45,563 nt of DNA from Cytophagales bacterium (GTDB lineage: Bacteria > Bacteroidota > Bacteroidia > Cytophagales > Spirosomataceae). The stretch spans positions 1 to 45,563 of the forward strand of contig JAAFJP010000041.1 of the NCBI GenBank assembly GCA_013298125.1, written 5' to 3'. A program made the position numbers and the translations under genes. Positions 25,455 through 34,099 of the stretch are shown in pieces (the stretch's first letter is position 1; every line of letters begins with the position of its first letter). The notes below the pieces were generated by a model. The model did not search any database. It saw only the letters and a list, made by a program, of their open reading frames with translations, and was not told the DNA's origin.

Positions 25455-25850
25455 CTACCAAATAATATCAACAATATTTTTATAATTTTCAAACTTTTCG
25501 TCAATCGTGATGATTGACAATTCTTCATGCAAAGCAGTTGCAATCAATATTCTATCGAAAGGGTCTCTGTGTTCAGGAAATAATGGAACGGATTGGTAAT
25601 TTTCAATATGTTCAAACTCCAAGCTCATTATCTCAATACCCGCCGTGAGTGTATCCTGATAAATTTCTTTCAACGTTTTTGTTAAATGTAATTTTCCGAT
25701 TTTCAGTTTAATACTTATTTCAAAAAAACTAATGAAACTAACAAAAACCTCATTATCAGAGTTCTCAATCAATTTTTTGGCGTTTTGCGATAATTGGTCA
25801 TCGCCTTCTATAAACCACAGCAATGTATGTGTATCTAAAAGTATTTTCAT
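25455..25850 (-). CDS. PIN-domain ribonuclease toxin (VapC-like)
   Basis: A 131-aa PIN-domain protein. Acidic metal ligands are Asp6 in MKILLDTHTLLWF, Glu in SFFEISIK near residue 45, and Asp in HRDPFDRILIATAL near 95. These RNases are toxins of type II toxin-antitoxin systems. Its ATG overlaps the last base of the antitoxin gene, typical of translational coupling. The pair sits between tatC and glyA. Confidence 0.9.
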   Translation of the reverse strand: MKILLDTHTLLWFIEGDDQLSQNAKKLIENSDNEVFVSFISFFEISIKLKIGKLHLTKTLKEIYQDTLTAGIEIMSLEFEHIENYQSVPLFPEHRDPFDRILIATALHEELSIITIDEKFENYKNIVDIIW

Positions 25851-26071
25851 TACACATAATCTTTCAAATCGTCTAAGGGGTCATTAAAATCGTCACTCAT
25901 TTTTATGCTTCCCTTTGAAATTCCGAACTGACGTTTTTTCTTAGTTTTCTTTTCTATTTCAAGCGGTTCAGCGAAGCTCACAAAAACTTGAACCTTCTTG
26001 TTGGTTTTAGGCAAATCATCTAAAACAATTTGTCCGTTTTCATAAAACCCTGAAATCATTGTTCCTACCAT
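25850..26071 (-). CDS. VapB-like antitoxin (DUF2281-like)
   Basis: A 73-aa protein with an AbrB/DUF2281-like N-terminal half (ISGFYENGQIVLDDLP, a beta-hairpin DNA-binding type) and an acidic C-terminal tail, QFGISKGSIKMSDDFNDPLD, that in this family wraps the PIN toxin active site. It precedes the toxin by one overlapping base. The promoter TAACTTTG at 26096-26103 is close upstream, so autoregulation of the pair is likely. Confidence 0.85.
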   Translation of the reverse strand: MVGTMISGFYENGQIVLDDLPKTNKKVQVFVSFAEPLEIEKKTKKKRQFGISKGSIKMSDDFNDPLDDLKDYV

Positions 26072-26095
26072 TGCTTTTGATATTTAGTTATTCCA

Positions 26096-26103
26096 CAAAG
26101 TTA
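26096..26103 (-). promoter_or_regulatory. Candidate -7 element of the vapBC-like operon
   Basis: TAACTTTG on the minus strand fits TAnnTTTG and lies 24 nt upstream of the antitoxin ATG. It is close to the glyA terminator. Confidence 0.5.
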
Positions 26104-26117
26104 CATCAAAAACACAA

Positions 26118-26152
26118 AAAACCCCGACAACATTCACGATTGTCAGGGTTTT
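26118..26152 (-). terminator. Terminator of glyA
   Basis: AAAACCCCGACAA (26118-26130) and TTGTCAGGGTTTT (26140-26152) pair with one mismatch around a 9-nt loop, 20 nt after the glyA stop. On the minus strand a T run follows. Confidence 0.85.
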
Positions 26153-26172
26153 GTATTTTGCTTTTTTAAATT

Positions 26173-27465
26173 CTACATATACAAAGGAAAAGCCTCCATC
26201 CACTTATTGATTTCAGATTTTACTGAACCAATAAATGTTTCGTTATCGTGATTCATCAAAACGCTGTCTATTAATTCAACGATGTGCAACATTTCAGCTT
26301 CTTTCATGCCACGAGTGGTCATGGCGGCTGTACCTACACGCATACCTGACGTTACGAAAGGTGATTTATCATCAAACGGAACCATGTTTTTATTGATAGT
26401 AATGTCAGCTTTTACTAAAGTATTTTCTGCCAATTTACCAGTCAATCCTTTTGGACGTAAGTCAATGAGCATCAAGTGATTATCTGTTCCTCCTGAAATA
26501 ATTTTATAGCCTTTATCAACAAAACCCTGAGCCATTACTTTGGCATTGCGTTGTAATTGTTCAGCATAATCTTGGAAATTATCGGTCAAAGCCTCTCCGA
26601 ATGCAATAGCTTTTGCCGCAATTACGTGTTCCAAAGGTCCGCCTTGTGTGCCTGGGAAAACGCCACCGTCTAATAAAGCCGACATCATTTTCAATTCACC
26701 TTTCAAAGTTGTTAATCCAAATGGATTCACAAAATCATTTCCCATCATAATCAAACCGCCACGTGGACCTCTCAAAGTCTTATGCGTTGTCGTAGTTACG
26801 ATGTGGCAATGTTGCATGGGATCATTCAATAATCCCTTCGCAATCAAGGCAGATGGGTGAGAAATATCGGCTAAAAGAATCGCTCCAATTTCATCTGCAA
26901 TCGAACGTAAACGGGCATAATCCCAATCACGAGAATAGGCAGACGCTCCACAAATAATCAATCTTGGTTGTTCTTTCAAAGCGGTTGCTTCTACTTTATC
27001 CCAGTCAATCAAACCTGTTTCTTCTTCAACACCATAGAAAAATGCTTGGAAATATTTTCCCGAAAAATTCACGGGCGAGCCATGCGAAAGGTGTCCCCCA
27101 TGAGCAAGATTAAAACCGAGAATTTTATCCCCAGGATTCAAAAACGAAAGGAAAACTGCCGCATTTGCCTGAGCTCCTGAGTGTGGCTGAACGTTTGCCC
27201 AAGATGCACCAAAAAGGGCTTTGGCACGCTCAATAGCAATATTTTCAACTTGGTCAACTACTTCACAACCTCCATAATAACGTTTGCCAGGAAGTCCTTC
27301 GGCATATTTATTCGTCAAAACTGAGCCTTGGGCTTCCATGACTTGTTTTGAAGTAAAATTTTCAGAAGCAATCAATTCCAAACCGAATTCTTGACGGTGT
27401 GCTTCTTGATTAATGAGATTAAAAATTTCAAGGTCTCTTTCGAGTGTGAAGGTTGCTGTTGTCAT
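26173..27465 (-). CDS. glyA: Serine hydroxymethyltransferase
   Basis: A 430-aa PLP enzyme that interconverts serine and glycine with tetrahydrofolate. Diagnostic segments are [37 protein letters not shown], the PLP lysine in [14 protein letters not shown], and [19 protein letters not shown]. Full length and cytosolic. Transcribed alone, ending in its own terminator before the vapBC-like pair. Confidence 0.97.
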   Translation of the reverse strand: MTTATFTLERDLEIFNLINQEAHRQEFGLELIASENFTSKQVMEAQGSVLTNKYAEGLPGKRYYGGCEVVDQVENIAIERAKALFGASWANVQPHSGAQANAAVFLSFLNPGDKILGFNLAHGGHLSHGSPVNFSGKYFQAFFYGVEEETGLIDWDKVEATALKEQPRLIICGASAYSRDWDYARLRSIADEIGAILLADISHPSALIAKGLLNDPMQHCHIVTTTTHKTLRGPRGGLIMMGNDFVNPFGLTTLKGELKMMSALLDGGVFPGTQGGPLEHVIAAKAIAFGEALTDNFQDYAEQLQRNAKVMAQGFVDKGYKIISGGTDNHLMLIDLRPKGLTGKLAENTLVKADITINKNMVPFDDKSPFVTSGMRVGTAAMTTRGMKEAEMLHIVELIDSVLMNHDNETFIGSVKSEINKWMEAFPLYM

Positions 27466-27700
27466 CGGAATATCAATGAATGAATGAGTGAATAATGAAC
27501 GAGTTAGGTAACCTGAATTAATAAGATTTAAGAAAATCTTGGAATATTCACAAAATCAACCCGTTAGATTGTTTTACGATGTAAAAATAAGGCTTAAAAA
27601 TGGATTGTGAAAACAATTTTTAAATTGTCAGCCATCTTACATTCTCCTAAGATAAATTGATAGATATTTGTTCATTATTAAACTAAAAATCAATCAAAAA

Positions 27701-28276
27701 ATGAAACAATTATTTACAATTATTCTGGCTTTTAGTCTTTTATCAACTTTTGCACAAGACAAACCAGCGGCATTTAAAGTAGGGGACGTTGCTCCCAATC
27801 TAATGGCAAAAGACCATTCGGGAAAAATGGTAAGTTTGAAAGAACTATCCAAAAAAGGGAAAGTCGTTGTGATGTTTTACCGTGGAGCTTGGTGTCCGTT
27901 CTGTAATAAATACATGAGCCAATTGGAGGCGGCTTTACCAGAATTTAGTGCTAAAAATACCACTGTCATCGCTATTACGCCCGAGCCAGAAGAATCAATC
28001 AGTAAAGCTCTTGAAAAGACAAAAGCCACATTCTCAATTATTTACGACAAAGACCGTAAAATTATGAAGGATTGGAAAGTGGCTTATTCAATGTCGGATG
28101 ATATGAAAACCAAATACAAAGGCTATGGTTTGGACTTAGAAAAGCAACAAGGTGATTGGATGCTTCCCGTGCCTGCAACCTACGTAATTGGTCAAAATGG
28201 GAAAATAGAATTTGTACACTTTGACGAAAACTATCAGCAAAGAGCCGACATTAAAAATATTTTAATGAGTTTGTAG
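27701..28276 (+). CDS. Secreted peroxiredoxin-like thioredoxin-fold protein
   Basis: A 191-aa AhpC/TSA-type protein starting at the ATG at 27701, which exposes a signal peptide (MKQLFTIILAFSLLSTFAQ); the longer TTG form is unlikely. The active site is FYRGAWCPFCNKYMSQLEAA with Cys65 and Cys68, a CxxC in the peroxiredoxin position, and a later VPATYVIGQNGKIEFVHFDE strand-loop of the fold. It probably reduces peroxides or disulfides in the periplasm. It stands alone between glyA and a secreted FN3-like protein. Confidence 0.87.
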   Translation: MKQLFTIILAFSLLSTFAQDKPAAFKVGDVAPNLMAKDHSGKMVSLKELSKKGKVVVMFYRGAWCPFCNKYMSQLEAALPEFSAKNTTVIAITPEPEESISKALEKTKATFSIIYDKDRKIMKDWKVAYSMSDDMKTKYKGYGLDLEKQQGDWMLPVPATYVIGQNGKIEFVHFDENYQQRADIKNILMSL

Positions 28277-28330
28277 GGTTTTGGTATAGGTTTTGTTATC
28301 ATTTGTTTACATTCAATAGTAACAAAACCC

Positions 28331-29089
28331 ATGAAAAAGATTTTATCTTATATCACATTGATGATTTTTATTGTCAGTACATCTTTTGCCATTCCAGCAA
28401 AGCCCTTCAGAATATTAGCCACAAAAGATTATAGAAATCTTACAGTCAGTTTTTCAGAAGAAGAAAAACCTATTATTCCTTTTCTCCTTCCAAAATTTGT
28501 AGAGCCAATCAAGTCCGTAAGCAGCTCGAAAATATCTTTCAAGATTGTACTTGACGAAAACTATAAGGCGAAACTCACTTGGTTAAGCCCCACGGGACAT
28601 AAAACCAAGCGTTTTACCATTCAGATTAGCCACGACAAAGAGACTTTCTTTGATTTGGTAGAAGTAGAAGCAATACCAGTTATAGATGAAAGACAATTAT
28701 ATAGTTTTACTGATAATCGTGCAAATGTAGGTGTGAGATATTACCGTATTATGGAAGAAGATGAGACAGAAAAAACGTTTGTATATGCTCCTGTACAGGT
28801 TACACTCGTGGCTATTCCAGCTCCAAGTGAGTTGGTAAAATGTTTGCAAACCGAAGAGAATAATGTTATTCATATCAAAACAGGTGATAGTAGATTAGTC
28901 CCTATTTTAACGACTGAATCGGGTATGGGTATTCCATGTGACTATAAGTATAACGAGGCTACGCAAACAGGTGTTTTGAAACCATTATACTATCTGGCGG
29001 GAGGAAATTATCATTTGAAAGTACGTTTGGGTAATAACGAATCAAAATATATTGTTTCGGTAGGAGATTTAGAAGGAATGGTATTTTAG
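28331..29089 (+). CDS. Hypothetical secreted protein with FN3-like domain
   Basis: A 252-aa protein with signal peptide (MKKILSYITLMIFIVSTSFA). Residues about 75-160 look like a fibronectin-type-III beta-sandwich: KLTWLSPTGHKTKRFTIQIS, then VGVRYYRIMEEDETEKTFVY. The C-terminal part (LAGGNYHLKVRLGNNESKY) resembles a type IX secretion sorting-tail strand pattern, but too weakly to assert. The gene is 54 nt after the peroxiredoxin-like gene. It ends in a near-perfect bidirectional hairpin. Function unknown. Confidence 0.65.
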   Translation: MKKILSYITLMIFIVSTSFAIPAKPFRILATKDYRNLTVSFSEEEKPIIPFLLPKFVEPIKSVSSSKISFKIVLDENYKAKLTWLSPTGHKTKRFTIQISHDKETFFDLVEVEAIPVIDERQLYSFTDNRANVGVRYYRIMEEDETEKTFVYAPVQVTLVAIPAPSELVKCLQTEENNVIHIKTGDSRLVPILTTESGMGIPCDYKYNEATQTGVLKPLYYLAGGNYHLKVRLGNNESKYIVSVGDLEGMVF

Positions 29090-29095
29090 TATTAG

Positions 29096-29162
29096 AAGAT
29101 AATTCATACATCAAAAAAGGCTTCGTAATGTTACGAAGCCTTTTTGATGTATGAATTATCTT
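29096..29162. terminator. Bidirectional terminator, 32-bp stem
   Basis: Arms at 29096-29128 and 29131-29162 pair almost perfectly (one extra A on the left) with GGCTTCGTAA/TTACGAAGCC at the tip. It separates the convergent FN3-like and barrel genes and abuts the stop of the latter at 29164. Confidence 0.92.
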
Positions 29163-29163
29163 T

Positions 29164-30663
29164 CTATTTAATTTTAAAATTGACCCCAATATTGAATCCG
29201 ATTTTATTGGGTTTGACTAATAAGAAAGAATTATTATCACTTTGTTGATTCAGAGAGTAGCTAAATGTGGGTTCTACAAATAAATACGCATTGTCGCCGA
29301 TTTGGCGAGTTACACCGTAAGCAAAATTGGCAAATCCATTGAACTGATTGCCTCCATTGAGTCTATAAGCTCCTTCCAAACCTACATTCACATAATGCGA
29401 AAGGGCTTCGCCTTCTAAGAATGTATATTGTACCTCAATTTTTGTGCCTAAGTAGTTAGCGGACTGGGAATAGGTCTTTTTTAATTCTTCAAAACTAACA
29501 TCAACTCCTTGTCTGTCAGATGGTTGTACAATTAAGGAGTCGGTTCTAACTTGGTAATTGATGCTATGATTCGTTTTCGTAAAAGTCAATCCTGTGCGAA
29601 GTTTGAATTTGTCTGAGAGTGTGAAAACTACTCCCGCTTGGGTATAAAATCCTAATCTATCTTCGTCTCCATTGACGGCTATGCTATGCACAAAATTGGC
29701 ATCGTTTCCGTTGGGTGTGATGGTGTAGTAATTCAACAAAGGCATCACACTTACGTACATCTCCAAAGGTTTTCGTTCTTTGAAATAATCATCTTTTTTC
29801 GGAACAGCAACAAACTTTAATTTGGGTGTTTTGAAATGATTTCTTAACAAACTATATTCCTTTGAATCTAAGGATGTTAGTATATTTTTACCCAAAGCAG
29901 AAACATTTTCTTTATTTGAGAATACGCTTGAAACACTTGAATTATTGCTCAAATTCTCTGAAATTATCTCTTGTTTTTTATTAGAGTTATTTACGGTAAA
30001 AGGGTTTAATATTGAGTTGTTATTTTTTGAAAAAATATTTTCTATTGTCTTATCAAAAGACGTTTTTGAAGTCTCGAAGGTTGCATTATGATTTGAAAAT
30101 ATTGGAGAATTTATTTCCCCTACAATTTCCACAGATTTGTCATCCTGACGAATCGGAACGCCGAGGCGGGAAGAACTGATTTTTGTAACCTCAATCTTAT
30201 TTTTTGCACTTATAACAGTTCCCTCCTGCGTCGGGATGACAGACTCCGTGTCTGTTGCATGAGTCTGCACAGATGGCTCATGTGCCGATGTTTTTCCCTC
30301 TGATTTTACAATTATATTATTAGTCGTATTTTTTTCTAAATCATTAACAGTCAGCGAGTTATTCGCCGAATACGGAAGTCGTCCTTCAAAAGGACGACTT
30401 CCGTGACTTTCAGCGATTGTTTCATTATCATTCGATTTCATTACTCCATCGCCAGAATTTTTCTCACGATAAATCCACAACCCTGCCAATAGCAAAATCA
30501 CTACCGAAGAAGTTTGCCAATACGGAAATTTCCTTGTGGCATCCACAGGGAGTTTTGGCTCTATTTTTTGCCAGAGTTGGGTGTCGGGTTCAGATTCAAA
30601 ATCGGAGAATCTGTCTCTGAACACGTCCTCAAAAGGGTCTATGTCGTTGTTATGGATGTTCAT
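29164..30663 (-). CDS. Anti-sigma-like N-terminus fused to outer-membrane beta-barrel
   Basis: A 499-aa protein. Residues 1-45 are cytosolic and acidic (DPFEDVFRDRFSDFESEPDT, LWQKIEPKLP), followed by one membrane helix (SSVVILLLAGLWIY, about 51-65), a long low-complexity linker (about 70-285) and a C-terminal beta-barrel (about 300-499, ending GFNIGVNFKIK). Its start codon overlaps the end of the ECF sigma gene by 14 nt, so the pair is a sigma/anti-sigma unit of the kind seen in Cytophagales and Sphingobacteriales, with the barrel probably sensing the outer membrane. The linker contains two translated palindromic elements (30138-30241 and 30372-30404). Which signal it senses is not visible. 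Confidence 0.78.
   Translation of the reverse strand: MNIHNNDIDPFEDVFRDRFSDFESEPDTQLWQKIEPKLPVDATRKFPYWQTSSVVILLLAGLWIYREKNSGDGVMKSNDNETIAESHGSRPFEGRLPYSANNSLTVNDLEKNTTNNIIVKSEGKTSAHEPSVQTHATDTESVIPTQEGTVISAKNKIEVTKISSSRLGVPIRQDDKSVEIVGEINSPIFSNHNATFETSKTSFDKTIENIFSKNNNSILNPFTVNNSNKKQEIISENLSNNSSVSSVFSNKENVSALGKNILTSLDSKEYSLLRNHFKTPKLKFVAVPKKDDYFKERKPLEMYVSVMPLLNYYTITPNGNDANFVHSIAVNGDEDRLGFYTQAGVVFTLSDKFKLRTGLTFTKTNHSINYQVRTDSLIVQPSDRQGVDVSFEELKKTYSQSANYLGTKIEVQYTFLEGEALSHYVNVGLEGAYRLNGGNQFNGFANFAYGVTRQIGDNAYLFVEPTFSYSLNQQSDNNSFLLVKPNKIGFNIGVNFKIK
30138..30241. repeat. GTCATCCTGACG-type palindrome inside the barrel gene
   Basis: TGTCATCCTGACG at its left end and CGTCGGGATGACA at its right end are complementary at 12 of 13 positions, giving a 104-nt element within the coding sequence. 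It is read in frame as SVIPTQEG at one end and SSSRLGVPIRQDDKS at the other. Such words occur as dispersed palindromes in many genomes. Confidence 0.75.
30372..30404. repeat. Perfect palindrome ACGGAAGTCGTCCTT inside the barrel gene
   Basis: ACGGAAGTCGTCCTT (30372-30386) and its exact complement (30390-30404) flank a 3-nt loop. It encodes the linker residues GSRPFEGRLPYS. It has the look of an inserted dispersed palindrome. Confidence 0.8.
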
Positions 30664-31201
30664 AGCTGATAATTCCCAAAGGTTTTAATTGCTTCCTCAG
30701 TTGTTCTTTTGCCCGTGAGAGTTGCGATTTTGACGTATTCTCACTGACTCCCAACATCTCGCCGATTTCTACATGGCTATAACCGTCAATAACATAAAGG
30801 TTAAAAACCATGCGGTAGCCGTCGGGCAATTGGTTAATAAGTTTTAGTAGCTCCTCGTTCGAGAGGCTCGCCAACATATTGGGGTAATCATCGTTGCTGT
30901 GTATAATGTCTTCATAATCAGTATTTTGTTGAAATTTCAGATTTGCGTGATAATAATTGATGGCGGTATTAACCACCGTTCTGCGTACCCAAGCACCCAC
31001 TGCACCCGTTTTTTCGAGGGTTTTGATGTTATTAAAAATCTTGACAAATGCTTCTTGATAAACGTCCTCGGCTTCGTCGGGCGTGCGTGTATAACGACGA
31101 CAAATACCCATCATTTTACCTTTGTAGAGGTTATAAAAGGCATTTTGGGCTTTACGGTCGTTATTCTGGCAGGCTCTGACTAATTCCTGTTCGTTGGTCA
31201 T
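30650..31201 (-). CDS. ECF-type RNA polymerase sigma factor (sigma-70 family)
   Basis: A 183-aa ECF sigma factor. Region 2 contains YRGKMMG-type YKGKMMGICRRYTRTPDEAE and DVYQEAFVKIFNNI; region 4 contains LPDGYRMVFNLYVIDGYSHV and EIGEMLGVSENTSKSQLSRA. The start is placed at the ATG at 31201 (MTNEQEL); the longer form would translate a REPIN-like repeat. The gene downstream overlaps by 14 nt and encodes the barrel-type anti-sigma. Target promoters are unknown; upstream genes for surface lipoproteins are plausible but unproven. Confidence 0.93.
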   Translation of the reverse strand: MTNEQELVRACQNNDRKAQNAFYNLYKGKMMGICRRYTRTPDEAEDVYQEAFVKIFNNIKTLEKTGAVGAWVRRTVVNTAINYYHANLKFQQNTDYEDIIHSNDDYPNMLASLSNEELLKLINQLPDGYRMVFNLYVIDGYSHVEIGEMLGVSENTSKSQLSRAKEQLRKQLKPLGIISYEHP

Positions 31202-31214
31202 TTGTTGGCGTTTC

Positions 31215-31308
31215 CACCTCACCCCCCAGCCCCCTCTCCTTAATGAGAGGGGGAGAATTCTTCCGAGTGACTCCCCTCTCATTAAGGAGAGGGGCTGGGG
31301 GTGAGGTG
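31215..31308. repeat. REPIN-like inverted repeat, copy 3
   Basis: CACCTCACC (31215 on) pairs with GGTGAGGTG (to 31308). Each arm holds its own small palindrome, with TTAATG at the left tip and CATTAA at the right. It fills the gap between the Ig-repeat lipoprotein stop (31312) and the sigma start (31201). Confidence 0.85.
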
Positions 31309-31311
31309 CTT

Positions 31312-32583
31312 TTATTTCTTTATCCTAATCGTAAAATTCGCTTTTAAAGTTTCTCCATTTGAAGTCGTAACGATGAACTTAAATTGGTCGTTGCGTTCTT
31401 TGGTGTCAGTTGGAGATTTTAGTTTATATAAAATCTTTTTGCCCTCAATTCGTACAGTTCCGAAATCAGGCTGTTTCTCGAAAGCTACCTCCTTTATTTC
31501 TACGCACGGAGCAACGTATAAATCATAGGGGATTTGTATCTCTTTGTCTTTTATTTGGGTTACTGATAATTCCATTTCACCATTTTTTACATAGGCTTTG
31601 CAAACTGGTACTTCACGAATAATAATTCCGACCAACATTTTTAATGGATTCTTCCCGTCTTTATCAACAATACTGTACTCCAATTCATCAAGAGCCGCTT
31701 TATTTGCAGTCTGAGTATATTCTATCTCTTGATTTTTATTGACAATTGCCGTTCCGAAACTTGGTTTTGAGGTTATTTTCAAACTCTTTTTATCATAATT
31801 ATCACAAATTTTGTCATTGTCTAATACATTGATTATCTGGGCATTAGGGTTATTTTTATTAACAATCAAAAGGTCTGGAAATAAAAAACTTCTGCACGTA
31901 TTCCCTTGCACATCTATCCGTACACCCGCTATCATACATACGGGCGTAGTGCCACCTGTACATATCTTGTATAAGAAATAATCATCCGCTTCTGAACCCG
32001 CTTTGGGCGTATATTTTATACGATTATTCTCCACCACTGCTGTGCCGAGAAGGGGTTTTTCAATGACTTCAAGGGTGGTAGAGTCCAGAATTGAACTACA
32101 AAAACGGTCATTTCTTAGAACGTTTAATATTGTTGGGGTGTTAATTTTTACTGGAAAAACATCTGGAATTGCCCCTGCGTTGCAAGGTGTTTTTGAGAAA
32201 TCAGACGTGATGATGATTTTGAGGGTATCTCGTTTGTCTTTGTTGGAATCTGTATTGAGGGCTTTGTAAATTAAAACCTCCGTGCCTTCGGCTTTGGTAG
32301 AGTCGGCTTTATAAATCAGGAGTCCTCCATTTTTATTGTAACCTATCTTACCAAATTGCGGTGAAGTTTCAACTTTTAACGAAGTAAATCCTTGAGCTTT
32401 GTTGAGTAAATTTTTGGTGTCAAAAGCGACAAAATTGTTGGATTGGGTATAGAGGACAGTGGTGCTATTTAAAAGTATTGCATCAGGTTTTGGAACAACA
32501 GGTGGCACTTCTTTTATCTCATCACAAGACCATGATGAAAATATCAATATGCTGATTATCAGTATTTTGTAAAGTTTTTTCAT
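31312..32583 (-). CDS. Lipoprotein with tandem Ig/cadherin-like repeats
   Basis: A 423-aa protein from the ATG at 32583. The signal is MKKLYKILIISILIFSSWSC with lipidated Cys20. Four repeats follow, each with a xPxFGTaxVxxxxIxYxP pattern: SPQFGKIGYNKNGGLLIYKA, KPLLGTAVVENNRIKYTPKA, KPSFGTAIVNKNQEIEYTQT and QPDFGTVRIEGKKILYKLKS. These resemble VCBS/Ig-like repeats of adhesins. It is surface- or periplasm-anchored, probably binding or structural. It precedes the sigma gene in the same direction, separated by a REPIN-like element. Confidence 0.75.
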   Translation of the reverse strand: MKKLYKILIISILIFSSWSCDEIKEVPPVVPKPDAILLNSTTVLYTQSNNFVAFDTKNLLNKAQGFTSLKVETSPQFGKIGYNKNGGLLIYKADSTKAEGTEVLIYKALNTDSNKDKRDTLKIIITSDFSKTPCNAGAIPDVFPVKINTPTILNVLRNDRFCSSILDSTTLEVIEKPLLGTAVVENNRIKYTPKAGSEADDYFLYKICTGGTTPVCMIAGVRIDVQGNTCRSFLFPDLLIVNKNNPNAQIINVLDNDKICDNYDKKSLKITSKPSFGTAIVNKNQEIEYTQTANKAALDELEYSIVDKDGKNPLKMLVGIIIREVPVCKAYVKNGEMELSVTQIKDKEIQIPYDLYVAPCVEIKEVAFEKQPDFGTVRIEGKKILYKLKSPTDTKERNDQFKFIVTTSNGETLKANFTIRIKK

Positions 32584-32593
32584 ATCTTTTTTG

Positions 32594-32688
32594 GGTGAAG
32601 GGTACACGATACACAGTAAAAGTACGGCTTTAAATGTAATGAAATTTTTATTTTAAACCTTTATCGTTTACCGTGTACCCTTCACCGT
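32594..32688. repeat. GGTGAAGGGTACACG-type inverted repeat
   Basis: GGTGAAGGGTACACG (32594-32608) is complementary to CGTGTACCCTTCACC (about 32674-32688). Further imperfect pairing (ACAGTAAA with TTTACCG) extends the stem. It lies between the Ig-repeat lipoprotein start and the PepSY-like gene stop. Confidence 0.75.
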
Positions 32689-32693
32689 TAAAG

Positions 32694-33857
32694 CTACCCT
32701 CTTTTAGCCAAAACAAACTTACCGTCTTTATCAAACAAAATCTGGTATTTATCCGAACCTAATGAGAAATTTACGTAATATCCATCCGCTACGCCATCTT
32801 TTAAAGTAACATTACCTTTAATAAACGTCCAACCAGCGTATGTTTTGTTCATATAATCTTTAATGACTTGTGGTAAATCATTGGCAACAATGTCTTTAAT
32901 CTCAATTTTCGGAATTACGATTGTTGGTGTTTCCGATGATTTTATGAGTTTCCCATCTTTATCAAATGTAAAAATAATCAACTTTTTATCCTTAGAATAC
33001 ACAATTGTATAAGAATCAATGGCATTACCCTTCATCAAAACATATCCTTTTTCATACTTCCAATCTTTATAATTGATTTTGATATAATCTTTAATTACTT
33101 GGGGTAAATCACTCTCTTTCAATTCCTTATTTTCAGGTTTTTTACTTGGGTCAAACGAATCCGTTTTTGTTAATTTACCGTCGTTATCATACGTAAACTC
33201 ATAAATTATCCCATCCTTTTTGGCAGTAACATAATAGGTTTTTTTACTATTATCAGAATTTGTTTTCACTACCGCCCCAATGAATTCATAACCTGTTAAT
33301 TGGCTCTGGATATTAGCGGGCAAATCAGCTAATTTTGCTAAGAAAACCTTATTTTTATCACCTCCAACGTTGTTTTTAGGCTCTGAGAAAGTAGCAACCA
33401 TCAAGTTTTTATCATCAAAAACTATCGTAATTCTTTGGTCATTAAACTGAATTAATACCTTTGTTGAGGCTTTGCCGTTAGCATCTTTTCCAACATAAAA
33501 TTTTTCGAGTTTATATCCTTTGTAATTTGTCTCCAAATAGGTTTTGATAGCATCTGGAAGGGTTGTAGTCTCCGAGGATTTGTAAATACTCAAAATTTGT
33601 CCAGTCGATGAATGACAACTCTCATGCGAGATACCATTTACGGTAAAGTCAGCCCCGTATGTTTTTTTATCATCAATAACCGAGATGGTAAGATTACTTG
33701 CCGAAGGGAAATCTACTTTAATTGAAGTTGAAATTCTGGCTGAGGTCGTTGCATCAACGGTTGAAGTTGATGGTTGCGTTGCAGGGTCTAATTTTTCCGT
33801 ACAAGCATTCAATAAGCCTAAACTGGCGATTGAGAGTATTAAAAGAAGCTTTTTCAT
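32694..33857 (-). CDS. Lipoprotein with PepSY-like repeats
   Basis: A 387-aa lipoprotein (MKKLLLILSIASLGLLNAC, Cys19 lipidated). Four copies of a PepSY-like (PF11396-type, beta-lactamase-inhibitor-like) unit of about 65 residues follow, each starting LPxxIKxYxxxxY: LPDAIKTYLETNY, LPANIQSQL, LPQVIKDYIKINY and LPQVIKDYMNKTY, ending FDKDGKL or similar. Such proteins are common in Bacteroidota periplasm; their role is unknown, with inhibitor or scaffold function proposed for the fold. It lies in the minus-strand envelope gene block. Confidence 0.85.
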   Translation of the reverse strand: MKKLLLILSIASLGLLNACTEKLDPATQPSTSTVDATTSARISTSIKVDFPSASNLTISVIDDKKTYGADFTVNGISHESCHSSTGQILSIYKSSETTTLPDAIKTYLETNYKGYKLEKFYVGKDANGKASTKVLIQFNDQRITIVFDDKNLMVATFSEPKNNVGGDKNKVFLAKLADLPANIQSQLTGYEFIGAVVKTNSDNSKKTYYVTAKKDGIIYEFTYDNDGKLTKTDSFDPSKKPENKELKESDLPQVIKDYIKINYKDWKYEKGYVLMKGNAIDSYTIVYSKDKKLIIFTFDKDGKLIKSSETPTIVIPKIEIKDIVANDLPQVIKDYMNKTYAGWTFIKGNVTLKDGVADGYYVNFSLGSDKYQILFDKDGKFVLAKRG

Positions 33858-33968
33858 TGTTTTTGATATTTGTTAAAATCTTTAATTCGAGTTCGTAAAT
33901 TTTGTAGCTACGATGATAAGACAAGAACGAAATATAAAAGGGTTGCATTGTGGAGAATTATTTTTTGA

Positions 33969-34099
33969 AAACTTAGAGATTTAGAGAATTAGAGAAAAGT
34001 ACATTAGTTTACTTGGGAATTTAAGTAAATGAGCAAAAACTTCTGATTTTTTATTAATTGAATAGTCTAATATCTCTAATTCTCTAAACCTCTAAGTTT
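33969..34099. repeat. AACTTAGAGATTTAGAGAAT-type inverted repeat
   Basis: Arms of about 27 nt at 33969-33995 and 34073-34099 are complementary with two or three mismatches. The right arm runs into the 3' end of the CHAT gene and includes its stop codon, so the element probably ends that transcript. Confidence 0.75.

Noticed and set aside
31202-31282. Longer start of the ECF sigma factor
   Set aside because: The extra residues come from the REPIN-like repeat; the ATG at 31201 starts the conserved region.
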